Below are positions 55,262 through 63,061 of a stretch of DNA of 64,000 nucleotides, one piece after another (positions within the stretch are counted from its first letter, which is position 1; every line of letters starts with the position of its first letter). The notes beneath the pieces were generated by a model. The model was not told the origin of the DNA. It made no database searches and worked only from the letters and a program-made list of their open reading frames with translations. The DNA comes from Paraclostridium dentum (GTDB lineage Bacteria > Bacillota > Clostridia > Peptostreptococcales > Peptostreptococcaceae), in contig NZ_WIPK01000005.1 in NCBI RefSeq assembly GCF_012922555.1, positions 62,001 to 126,000 of the forward strand, in the 5' to 3' direction. The position numbers and the translations under genes were made by a program.

Positions 55262-55903
55262 TTATTTAAGAAAACAATCTAATTTTAATATGATTGTTTC
55301 TCCTAGCTTAGTTATTGCTATTGTTTGTAATAAAATCCCTAATTCTATACAATATACAAACATAGCTGTGTCATAATTTAAAATTTTAGTTAATCTAACT
55401 ATTAAAAGTAATATTATGATTGCAATAAAAACATTAAGTCTATTAAATAATTTTTTTCTAAGTCTATTTCTAGTTTCTTCCTTCTTTAAAGGCTTATTTT
55501 TTGTTCCAACTGGAGCCTTTTTATAAAAAATATAATAACATGATATAATACTCACTATACTAAAAATATATATAAAGTTATATCCACAATATTTATTAAA
55601 AAAAACATAAATATAAGTAAAAATTAATGTTGTTATAATACCTATTATCAAACACCTATTAGGAGATGTTGCATGAACTCCGCCTGAAAACTTTTTCAAA
55701 CTAGATGCAACAATAGAAATTAATAAAACTTCTATTGTTCTCCCTATCATTATTCCTACTAAAATCGTAGCTATATAAGCCAATATAGTGTGTATCCAAA
55801 TAAATAATCCATAATGCATAACTTGTATTTCATCTTTACTTTTGTTTGCCTTTTCACCTATTTTATTTGAAACATTATATGAAATCTTTTCTATAATATC
55901 CAT
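55262..55903 (-). CDS. agrB: Accessory gene regulator protein AgrB
   Basis: A polytopic membrane cysteine protease of 213 residues that cleaves and cyclises AgrD. SLKKFSGGVHATSPNRC holds the catalytic pair His77 and Cys84, at the same numbers as in Staphylococcus aureus AgrB. Six hydrophobic segments are visible. It starts 10 bases after the upstream membrane gene and is followed by agrD. No agrC kinase or agrA regulator is adjacent. Confidence 0.95.
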   Translation of the reverse strand: MDIIEKISYNVSNKIGEKANKSKDEIQVMHYGLFIWIHTILAYIATILVGIMIGRTIEVLLISIVASSLKKFSGGVHATSPNRCLIIGIITTLIFTYIYVFFNKYCGYNFIYIFSIVSIISCYYIFYKKAPVGTKNKPLKKEETRNRLRKKLFNRLNVFIAIIILLLIVRLTKILNYDTAMFVYCIELGILLQTIAITKLGETIILKLDCFLK

Positions 55904-55913
55904 AAGTTTACCC

Positions 55914-56378
55914 CTATATATTTTTACTTATTTTTTTAGTTATTACACTTAATCCAATAATTAATAAAATAAATACTAGTAATGATGGAAGTGATAGTAT
56001 TGCGCTGTTTATACTTGTATTATCAACTAACATTGTTGTAGGTACACCTAATATTTTTTCAGCAACAAGCATATATATAACCTCACTTGTAGCTAGACAT
56101 ATATATATTTTAGAAACATTAATTATGGTTGGTATAATTTGTTGATTTTCAAATTTATAAAAAATTACACCTATTATAAACATGCTAAATACTGTATGTA
56201 TTCCAAAACTTATAGGCATCATCCTTATACTAGTTAATAAAATCAAAAAAAATAAAGAATTCTTTATAAGGTTCTTGAATTCTATTTTCAAGTTAAATAA
56301 AATGTATCCAGCTAAAACTAAAAAAATGCTTTCTGGAAAACTTCTAATTATTACATATGATAATGATGAATTTAACAT
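55914..56378 (-). CDS. AgrC-sensor-like membrane protein lacking a kinase domain (154 aa)
   Basis: About five transmembrane segments (near 10-28, 38-54, 57-76, 85-108, 128-150). The opening SFPESIFLVLAGYILFNL and the IRMMPISFGIHTVFSMFIIG block resemble the membrane sensor region of clostridial AgrC-type kinases, but the frame ends right after the last helix with KKISKNI and no kinase sequence follows. It is the first gene of the agrB-agrD operon with a strong promoter. It may be a receptor fragment, an exporter part or an immunity-like factor; similarity was judged by eye. Confidence 0.75.
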   Translation of the reverse strand: MLNSSLSYVIIRSFPESIFLVLAGYILFNLKIEFKNLIKNSLFFLILLTSIRMMPISFGIHTVFSMFIIGVIFYKFENQQIIPTIINVSKIYICLATSEVIYMLVAEKILGVPTTMLVDNTSINSAILSLPSLLVFILLIIGLSVITKKISKNI

Positions 56379-56414
56379 TCAATTCTCCCTCTTCACTAAT
56401 ATTATCCACTACGA

Positions 56415-56443
56415 ATTATACCATATTTTACATTTTTTTACAA
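56415..56443 (-). promoter_or_regulatory. Strong sigma-A promoter of the agr operon
   Basis: TTGTAA (56438-56443), a 17-base spacer and perfect TATAAT (56415-56420) with an extended TGG before it, on the minus strand, 37 bases before the first gene. No direct repeats for an AgrA-type activator are evident. Confidence 0.82.
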
Positions 56444-56466
56444 TTAATATGCAATTATGAGCGCAT

Positions 56467-56506
56467 CAAAAAAATATGCAAAAGTAATAGTACTTTTGCA
56501 TATTTT
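56467..56506 (-). terminator. Intrinsic terminator of sigG
   Basis: Sixteen-base arms (56471-56486 and 56491-56506) with loop ATAG are followed on the minus strand by a T run, directly after the sigG stop. It isolates the agr operon from the sigma genes. Confidence 0.92.
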
Positions 56507-57280
56507 TTATATATATTTTCTCATGTTTTTTAAAGCATTTTTCTCTATCCTAGAAACTTGCGCTTGAGAAATACCAATCTCATCAGCTACTTCAATCTGA
56601 GTTCTCCCTTTATAAAACCTTAAATCTAAAACCAATCGTTCTCTTCCATTTAATTTTTTTATAGCTTCTTTAAGAGCTATTTCTTGTAACCAATTTTCAT
56701 CCGTATCTTTTTTATCTTGAACTTGGTCCATTACAAATATAGCATCTCCATTGTCCTGATATACCGGATCAAATAATGATATAGGATCTTGAATAGCATC
56801 TAAAGCCATTACTACATCTTCAACATCTAGCTCAAGCTCTTTAGCTATCTCTGAAACAGTTGGTTCCTTAGAATTAGACCTTACTAGCCTCTCTCTCACT
56901 TGAAGAGCTTTATATGCAATGTCTTTTAAGGACCTACTCACCCTTATAGGATTATTATCTCTTAGATACCTCCTTATCTCTCCTATAATCATAGGGACTG
57001 CATAAGTTGAAAATCTTACATTTTGACTTAAGTCAAAATTATCAATTGCCTTTATAAGTCCTATACAACCTATTTGAAATAAATCGTCAATATTTTCCCC
57101 TCTGTTATTAAACTTTTGAATTACACTTAGAACCAATCTTAGATTTCCTCTTACAAATTCTTGTCTAGCTACTTCATCTCCATTTTTAATTTTTATAAGG
57201 AGTTCTGTCATTTGATTATTTTTAAGAACTGGTAACTCAGAGGTATTTACTCCACAGATTTCAACTTTATTTATTTGCAT
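56507..57280 (-). CDS. sigG: RNA polymerase sporulation sigma factor SigG
   Basis: Late forespore sigma factor, 257 residues. Near the start is VEICGVNTSELPVLKN, the SigG-type motif for anti-sigma binding. Region 2 includes DLFQIGCIGLIKAIDNFDL and FSTYAVPMIIGEIRRYLRDN; region 4 ends with RTQIEVADEIGISQAQVSRIEK. It lies 90 bases after sigE, the conserved spoIIGA-sigE-sigG arrangement. Confidence 0.97.
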   Translation of the reverse strand: MQINKVEICGVNTSELPVLKNNQMTELLIKIKNGDEVARQEFVRGNLRLVLSVIQKFNNRGENIDDLFQIGCIGLIKAIDNFDLSQNVRFSTYAVPMIIGEIRRYLRDNNPIRVSRSLKDIAYKALQVRERLVRSNSKEPTVSEIAKELELDVEDVVMALDAIQDPISLFDPVYQDNGDAIFVMDQVQDKKDTDENWLQEIALKEAIKKLNGRERLVLDLRFYKGRTQIEVADEIGISQAQVSRIEKNALKNMRKYI

Positions 57281-57370
57281 TACAACTCAGTCCTCTCTTA
57301 AAAAGTATTTCTTATACAATTATTTACATCTAGTATATTTTTATACTGTTTAAGAGCAATTATTTATTCT

Positions 57371-58102
57371 CTAAACAAATTTTTTCATCTCTTTTTTTAG
57401 TCTAGATATTATCTTTTTCTCCAACCTAGATATGTATGATTGTGATATACCTAACATCGTAGCAACTTCCTTTTGAGTTCTTTCATTTCCTTTGCTAGCT
57501 AGACCAAATCTTAACTCCATAATTTGTTTTTCTCTATCTGAAAGTCTATCAAGAGCCATAACTAAAAGATCTTTATCTATCTCCTCTTCTATTAACTTAT
57601 ATATTTCATCATTTTCTGTTCCTAATATATCAGATAATAAAAGTTCATTCCCATCTAAGTCAACATTAAGAGGTTCATCAAATGATACCTCGGTTTTCTT
57701 TTTATTATTTTTTCTTAAATACATAAGAATTTCATTTTCTATACATCTAGATGCATAAGTAGCTAGTTTTATATTTTTATTTAACTTAAATGTATTCACA
57801 GCTTTTATTAAACCTATTGTCCCTATTGATATAAGATCTTCCACATCAATCCCTGTATTTTCAAATTTCCTAGATATATATACTACCAATCTTAAATTTC
57901 TTTCAATTAAGATAGATTTTATACTTTCATCATGTTCTAAGTTTTTTAAAAGTTCTTGCTCTTCCTCAGTAGAAAGCGGTGGCGGCAATATATTTACGCC
58001 TCCTAAGTAATATAGCCCCTTTGGATTTAAAAGACCTAATCTTTTTAATATTTTATAAAAATAACCTATACACTTTGACTTTAATTTTATAAAATTTTTC
58101 AT
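57371..58102 (-). CDS. sigE: RNA polymerase sporulation sigma factor SigE (pro-form)
   Basis: Early mother-cell sigma factor, 243 residues. A basic and hydrophobic pro-sequence of about 30 residues ([18 protein letters not shown]) precedes [14 protein letters not shown] and is removed by SpoIIGA. Region 2 has [19 protein letters not shown], region 4 [23 protein letters not shown]. It lies 20 bases after spoIIGA. It should drive spoIVA and other mother-cell genes in this window. Confidence 0.97.
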   Translation of the reverse strand: MKNFIKLKSKCIGYFYKILKRLGLLNPKGLYYLGGVNILPPPLSTEEEQELLKNLEHDESIKSILIERNLRLVVYISRKFENTGIDVEDLISIGTIGLIKAVNTFKLNKNIKLATYASRCIENEILMYLRKNNKKKTEVSFDEPLNVDLDGNELLLSDILGTENDEIYKLIEEEIDKDLLVMALDRLSDREKQIMELRFGLASKGNERTQKEVATMLGISQSYISRLEKKIISRLKKEMKKFV

Positions 58103-58122
58103 AAAACTATCCCCCTTAAATT

Positions 58123-58965
58123 TTATATACTCATTAATAGTTGTGGATTTAATATAGCGTTATAACCATCTTCATTAAAATTTGAAAGCCCTAATATTAC
58201 ATTAGGTATTTTTTGTCCATCAACTTTTATGTAATCTGATTTTATGCCTACTACCAAGTTGCTGTCATTTATCTGCTTTACAGGTATCATTCTAATCCTA
58301 TAAGATATATTTTTATCAACTTTATCTATAACATTATCAATTGAACTTATATTTATATTTTTAAGATCTAGTTTTTGGAATTCTTCAGGTAAAATTCCAT
58401 ATAATTTATTAGCACTTATAATAACAACTTCACTTTTACTTATCGGATCTTTCAATAAATTCCCTGTATCTATTAAAGCCTTAAGTTCCACCTCTTTTTC
58501 ATCTATGCATACCGTCATATCCTTTTTCATACTTGCTATATGCTTTAATTCTTTTATGTCATTATAAATATATTTAAGAACTACTCCACTTATATATGTA
58601 ATTAAGATTATAAAAGATATAGTTAAATGTGTGAGGCCTGTACAATATATAATAAAAAATGAACTTCCAGCAATAAAAATATTAACAAAATAAAATATAG
58701 TTAAAGTCCTTAAATATCCCTTTAACGATTCATTATTAAATGCTATTTTCGTTACAATTAAAATTAATAATACTTTCATAGGAATTGAAAAAAACAAATT
58801 AAAATTATCAAATAAATACAAAATCGAATATATCATTCCAATTGTAGCACCTGTCCATTTTTTCTTCATAGAACTATTATTTTTTGAAATTATAGCAGTG
58901 CAACTTATTATTATATAATTTACTAATAAGTTTTCAATTGCATAATATTCTACGTACACCTCCAT
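58123..58965 (-). CDS. spoIIGA: Sigma-E processing peptidase SpoIIGA
   Basis: An N-terminal membrane domain with about five helices (1-130) is joined to an aspartic-protease-like domain with LIDTGNLL (DTG 166-168). It cleaves pro-SigE after a signal from SpoIIR. The start [17 protein letters not shown] aligns with the family; the ribosome binding site is an unusual run of eight G immediately before the ATG. Spo0A-box-like sites lie upstream. Confidence 0.93.
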   Translation of the reverse strand: MEVYVEYYAIENLLVNYIIISCTAIISKNNSSMKKKWTGATIGMIYSILYLFDNFNLFFSIPMKVLLILIVTKIAFNNESLKGYLRTLTIFYFVNIFIAGSSFFIIYCTGLTHLTISFIILITYISGVVLKYIYNDIKELKHIASMKKDMTVCIDEKEVELKALIDTGNLLKDPISKSEVVIISANKLYGILPEEFQKLDLKNINISSIDNVIDKVDKNISYRIRMIPVKQINDSNLVVGIKSDYIKVDGQKIPNVILGLSNFNEDGYNAILNPQLLMSI

Positions 58966-58990
58966 CCCCCCCCTTGAAACATTTACCTAT

Positions 58991-59037
58991 ATTATAGTTT
59001 AGGTTTAATGAGTTTTATGTCATAATTGATAGTCGAA
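58991..59037 (-). promoter_or_regulatory. Candidate Spo0A-controlled promoter of spoIIGA-sigE
   Basis: On the minus strand a perfect TATAAT (58991-58996) lies 25 bases before spoIIGA and has no good -35. Around the -35 position TTATGTCAT (near 59015-59023) and, further up, ATAGTCGAA (59029-59037) each match 7 of 9 positions of the Spo0A box TTTGTCRAA. This resembles the spoIIG promoter of Bacillus. Confidence 0.45.
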
Positions 59038-59082
59038 CCAAATTTAATTTATTCTTAAATAAAACAAAAAAACGCAAAAAAA

Positions 59083-59104
59083 AAGAAGATAGTACTATCT
59101 TCTT
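59083..59104 (-). terminator. Intrinsic terminator of ftsZ
   Basis: A palindrome AAGAAGATAG/CTATCTTCTT overlaps the last codons of ftsZ and is followed on the minus strand by nine T. Confidence 0.88.
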
Positions 59105-60276
59105 CTTCTTAGGAATGTTGGAATCTCCATATCATCACTTTCTATGTATGTTGAACTTGTATTTTGTTTAACCACAGTTTCTTCTTCTTGTTTTTGTTCT
59201 GGCATTACTGGTCTTTGAGGCTCTCGTGCCGGATTATGATTTAAACTGTTTTGTTGAAAGTTTTGATGTTGTCCTTGATTCATTGCGTTGTTTCTATTTA
59301 TTAAATCTAAATCCATATCTTGTCCATCTTCAAAGCCTGTAGCTATAACAGTTATAACAAGATCATCTTTTAAATCTTCTTTTATTGTAGCTCCAAATAT
59401 TATATTAGCTTCAGAATCACAAGATTCTTGAACTAATGTAGAAGCTTCATTTATTTCAAATAGTCCTAAGTTTGCTCCACCTGTTATATTAAGTAAAACA
59501 CCCTTAGCTCCTTTTATAGACGTTTCTAGTAATGGTGATTGTATAGCTTGTCTTGCTGCTTCTATAGCTCTATTTTCGCCTTGAGCTCTTCCCATACCCA
59601 TATGTGCTAGGCCTTTTTCCTTCATTATAGATTGAACGTCAGCAAAGTCTAAGTTTATTAAACCTGGTGCTGCAATTAAGTCTGATATAGATTCTATACC
59701 TTGTTTTAATACATCATCTGCTATCGAAAATGCTTCTAACATAGATGTATTCTTTTGAACTATTTGTAACAATCTATCATTAGGTATAGTTATTAAAGTA
59801 TCAACTTTTGTCTTTAACTCTTTTATACCTTGTTCTGCATTTTTCATTCTTACTTTACCTTCAAAAGCAAAAGGTTTTGTTACTACTCCTACTGTAAGTA
59901 TACCCATCTCTTTTGCTAATTGAGCAACTACAGGTGCAGCTCCTGTTCCTGTTCCTCCGCCCATTCCTGCAGTTACAAATACCATATCCGCACCTTCAAG
60001 AACTTTGAGAATTTCATCCTTACTTTCTTCTGCAGACTTTTTCCCAACTTCTGGGTTTGCTCCTGCTCCTAAACCTCTAGTAAGTTTCTCTCCAACTTGA
60101 ATTTTATGCTCAGCTTTAGATGTATATAAAGCTTGTTTATCAGTATTTACAGCTATAAATTCAACACCTTTTAGTTGTGCTTCAACCATTCTGTTGACAG
60201 CGTTGTTACCACCGCCACCTACGCCTATTACTTTGATTTTTGCAAAGTTATCCATTTCTACGTCAAAGTTTAGCAT
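59095..60276 (-). CDS. ftsZ: Cell division protein FtsZ
   Basis: The tubulin-like GTPase that builds the Z ring, 393 residues. [17 protein letters not shown] and the [13 protein letters not shown] loop bind [14 protein letters not shown] contains the T7-loop region. A variable linker rich in Gln and Asn (about 325-375) ends in the conserved tail [12 protein letters not shown], which binds SepF and partners. Upstream is a 568-base gap where ftsA stands in many other Firmicutes. Confidence 0.98.
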   Translation of the reverse strand: MLNFDVEMDNFAKIKVIGVGGGGNNAVNRMVEAQLKGVEFIAVNTDKQALYTSKAEHKIQVGEKLTRGLGAGANPEVGKKSAEESKDEILKVLEGADMVFVTAGMGGGTGTGAAPVVAQLAKEMGILTVGVVTKPFAFEGKVRMKNAEQGIKELKTKVDTLITIPNDRLLQIVQKNTSMLEAFSIADDVLKQGIESISDLIAAPGLINLDFADVQSIMKEKGLAHMGMGRAQGENRAIEAARQAIQSPLLETSIKGAKGVLLNITGGANLGLFEINEASTLVQESCDSEANIIFGATIKEDLKDDLVITVIATGFEDGQDMDLDLINRNNAMNQGQHQNFQQNSLNHNPAREPQRPVMPEQKQEEETVVKQNTSSTYIESDDMEIPTFLRRRR

Positions 60277-60320
60277 CTACAAACCTCCTTATTTAATATT
60301 CAAAGTAAATCTATGTATTA

Positions 60321-60329
60321 ATTATATCA
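60321..60329 (-). promoter_or_regulatory. Extended -10 promoter of ftsZ
   Basis: TGATATAAT on the minus strand is an extended -10 about 45 bases before ftsZ. A TTAACA at 19-base spacing is the only -35 candidate. Confidence 0.5.
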
Positions 60330-60380
60330 TTTTATATTAGCATTTTGTTAATATTTAACTAACTTATTCCACAAAAAAGT

Positions 60381-60488
60381 TCATTTTCCTCTTTTTTTAT
60401 TGCATAAATTAGATACAATCTGTCTTCTTATAATTGATAAATTATTAAATAACCTTGTCCCAAATACCAATATATCTACATAATACAT
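60381..60488 (-). CDS. Candidate small protein (35 aa) upstream of ftsZ
   Basis: The frame runs from the ATG at 60488 to TGA at 60381-60383 with AGGAG five bases before the start. The product begins MYYVDILVFG and ends in a Lys/Arg-rich CNKKRGK: a short hydrophobic and basic peptide. The start codon and ribosome binding site lie in an ACATAGGA/TCCTATGT hairpin (60485-60514). There is no homologue I recognise, so this may be chance. Confidence 0.3.
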   Translation of the reverse strand: MYYVDILVFGTRLFNNLSIIRRQIVSNLCNKKRGK

Positions 60489-60844
60489 AGGAACTCCTAT
60501 TATATATCCTATGTAAGTAAATTTTTTAAAGCCTAATTTAATTTTTAATTTACTTATATCCAGAGTACTCTATTGTATAATGTCATTTAAATATAATACC
60601 CAGTTATTATAATAAGCGAACTACCATTAATTACCTATATTATAAATATTCACCTTCTATATTTTACTTTGAAATACCTCCATTATTCAAGTTTTTTATT
60701 CATGTTTTTTACAAGAATTTGTAAATATACATAAATTTCGTTATCAATTTGTAAAATTTAATAAACAAAAATTAATTTTCAAAACAATTTGTTGCTTATA
60801 TTTTAGTAAATATAAGCATTTTGAAATTATAATAAAGTTTAACA

Positions 60845-61579
60845 TCATGGAGAGTATATAGCTTGTTCTTTGGAAGTCAAATCTATATTACCACCTTTTT
60901 TATTGTTAGATTTTAAATCAACTAGTATAGCCTTTAATCGGTTGATATTATACTCTATATCTTCATCTATTTTCAAAACAATATTTGTGTTATCATCTGT
61001 TTTCATGTACATTTTATTTTTATTTATTTTTATACTTTCAATTTTCCTTGACATATTGTTCTTTTTCAATGTATCTATAGCTAAAATTATGTCATTTGAT
61101 TTATATGAATTGATTTTAATCTTTGTGTTTAATTTTTTATTTTTTATTTCAATACCACTTACTAAGGGGATATTCTTGTTCTTTATATCTTTTTGTTCTG
61201 ATAAAACCAATCCATTTTCACCTATATAAATATAACTTGCTCCTTCTTTTATTATTGCATATTCACTATTTTCTTTAATTGTTATTACTAACTTATCGGG
61301 AAACTTCCTACTAACTTTAACATATTTTATGTATGGGTTTACCAATAATTTTTTTTCTACATCATTTAAATTATATTTAAAAATATTTTTGCCAGTTTCA
61401 ATATCTCCTATTTTAATTATGTCGCTTTTAGTTATTTTACTATTTCCATCCACATCGATTTGTTTAAGTTCAAAAATACTACTACTTATACATATATAAA
61501 TAAATAATATAACTAGCAAAATAAAAGCATATATAGCAAATTTACCTCTCTTATTTAACTTGCATTTATTTTTTTTCAT
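60845..61579 (-). CDS. ftsQ: FtsQ/DivIB-type cell division protein
   Basis: A bitopic protein of 244 residues with a basic N-terminus, one transmembrane helix (about 13-32), a POTRA domain (about 34-105: FELKQIDVDGNSKITKSDIIKIGDI) and a beta domain. It is part of the divisome core between murA and ftsZ. Sequence is poorly conserved, as usual for this family; DivIB would be the Bacillus name. Confidence 0.88.
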   Translation of the reverse strand: MKKNKCKLNKRGKFAIYAFILLVILFIYICISSSIFELKQIDVDGNSKITKSDIIKIGDIETGKNIFKYNLNDVEKKLLVNPYIKYVKVSRKFPDKLVITIKENSEYAIIKEGASYIYIGENGLVLSEQKDIKNKNIPLVSGIEIKNKKLNTKIKINSYKSNDIILAIDTLKKNNMSRKIESIKINKNKMYMKTDDNTNIVLKIDEDIEYNINRLKAILVDLKSNNKKGGNIDLTSKEQAIYSP

Positions 61580-61671
61580 AATAACCCACCTTTAGTATTT
61601 TATATATTATAAAATACTACATAACAATAGCTTATCCTTTGTTATTTGATTATTTAATATTTTAAAATTAC

Positions 61672-61720
61672 AAAAAAAGAAATCGTAATAGTACTTAAAA
61701 CTAATTCGATTTCTTTTTTT
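61672..61720. terminator. Terminator after murA
   Basis: Arms of 14 bases (61672-61685 with 61707-61720), AAAGAAATCG/CGATTTCTTT at the core, carry A and T runs on either side and enclose a 21-base loop. Confidence 0.78.
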
Positions 61721-61723
61721 ATC

Positions 61724-62977
61724 CTAAATTTTTTTTATATTTGCGCCTAGACTTTTCAATGTTTTTTCAATATGCTCATAACCTCGTTCTACATGGCTAA
61801 TATTAGTAACTTCAGTTATTCCTTCTGCAGCTAGACCTGCCAATATCAAGGCTGCTCCTCCTCTTAAATCCGAAGCTTCCACTTTAGCCCCAACAAGTTT
61901 ATTTACACCCTTTACCATGCAAATATTTTCAGTTATTTTTATTATGTTTGCTCCCATTTTAGAAAGTTCTCCGCAATGCATAAATCGATTTTCAAATATT
62001 GATTCATGGAAAATACTAGTACCTTCACTTAAACATAATAAAGTCATAAGCTGAGATTGCATGTCAGTAGGAAATCCAGGATGAGGTGATGTTTTTATTA
62101 TATCTATAGGTAAAATTTTACTTGGAGCTTTAAGTTCTAATCCAGCTCCTTTATATTCAATATTACATCCCAATTCTTCTAATCTGCTAACTATAGGGTC
62201 CATATGGCTCTTTATAACTCTATCAATTTTTAAATATCCTCCCGTTATAGCACTAGCAATCATATAAGTCCCTATTGCAATTCTATCAGGAATTATTGTA
62301 TGTTCGACAGAATGTAATTTATCTACACCCTCAATTTGAATACAACTAGTTCCTGCTCCACTTACTTTTGCTCCCATTAAATTCAAAAAATTTTGCAAGT
62401 CTTCTATCTCAGGTTCTCTTGCAGCATTATTTATTATTGTTATTCCCTTTGCTTTTACGGCTGCCAACATCGCATTTTCTGTAGCACCTACACTTGGAAA
62501 TGTTAGGTTTATAGTATTTCCTACCAAATACTCTCTATTACAATATATATATCCTCTGTCTTCAGTTATTTTTACACCTAGTTTATCCAAAGCATATAAA
62601 TGAAGATCTATCGGTCTAGAACCTATAGAACATCCTCCTGGATAGCTTATACTTATATTGTTAAATCTTCCTATCATTGCCCCCATTACTATAATGGATG
62701 ATCTTAATTTTTTCATATACTCTTCTTTAACACTGTTTACATTAACATTTTTACTATCTATATATAAAGTATACTCATTGTATTCAACTTTACATCCTAT
62801 GCTTTTCAATATATCAATCATTACATGTACATCTGATATATCCGGAATGTTTTTTATTATATTTTTAGATTCATTTAGTATAGACGCAGCCATTATAGGC
62901 AATACAGAGTTTTTTGCTCCTCTTATATCCAGCCTACCTTCTACTTTGTTGCCTCCACTAATTATATACTTTGACAA
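61724..62977 (-). CDS. murA: UDP-N-acetylglucosamine 1-carboxyvinyltransferase
   Basis: It starts peptidoglycan precursor synthesis by adding enolpyruvate to UDP-GlcNAc. The start is the TTG at 62977 (417 aa, SKYIISGGNKVEGRLDI) behind AGGGGGGAT; a TTG seven codons further up has no ribosome binding site. Motifs are GAKNSVLPIMAAS, YPGGCSIGSRPIDLH (catalytic Cys loop), FPTDMQSQLM and DLRGGAALILAGLA. It lies between murG and ftsQ. Confidence 0.96.
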   Translation of the reverse strand: MSKYIISGGNKVEGRLDIRGAKNSVLPIMAASILNESKNIIKNIPDISDVHVMIDILKSIGCKVEYNEYTLYIDSKNVNVNSVKEEYMKKLRSSIIVMGAMIGRFNNISISYPGGCSIGSRPIDLHLYALDKLGVKITEDRGYIYCNREYLVGNTINLTFPSVGATENAMLAAVKAKGITIINNAAREPEIEDLQNFLNLMGAKVSGAGTSCIQIEGVDKLHSVEHTIIPDRIAIGTYMIASAITGGYLKIDRVIKSHMDPIVSRLEELGCNIEYKGAGLELKAPSKILPIDIIKTSPHPGFPTDMQSQLMTLLCLSEGTSIFHESIFENRFMHCGELSKMGANIIKITENICMVKGVNKLVGAKVEASDLRGGAALILAGLAAEGITEVTNISHVERGYEHIEKTLKSLGANIKKI

Positions 62978-63061
62978 AAGTATCCCCCCTAGTAGCAAGT
63001 ATTTTTAGCCTAAAATATAACTTCTTATATTTTTAATACTATGTACTAGAGGGGAAATATG

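Larger units (their letters stand above)
60277..60844 (-). other. AT-rich gap between ftsQ and ftsZ
   Basis: This 568-base stretch holds the ftsZ promoter, a candidate 35-codon frame (60381-60488) and a GCTTATATTT/AAATATAAGC hairpin (about 60794-60817) after ftsQ that lacks a T run. No ftsA-like sequence, tRNA or other gene was seen. Confidence 0.6.

Noticed and set aside
57320-57335. AGTATA-AAAA-TATACT palindrome between sigE and sigG as an operator or sigma-F promoter
   Set aside because: It is AT-only, short, and no GG-containing -10 for sigma-F is at the right distance.
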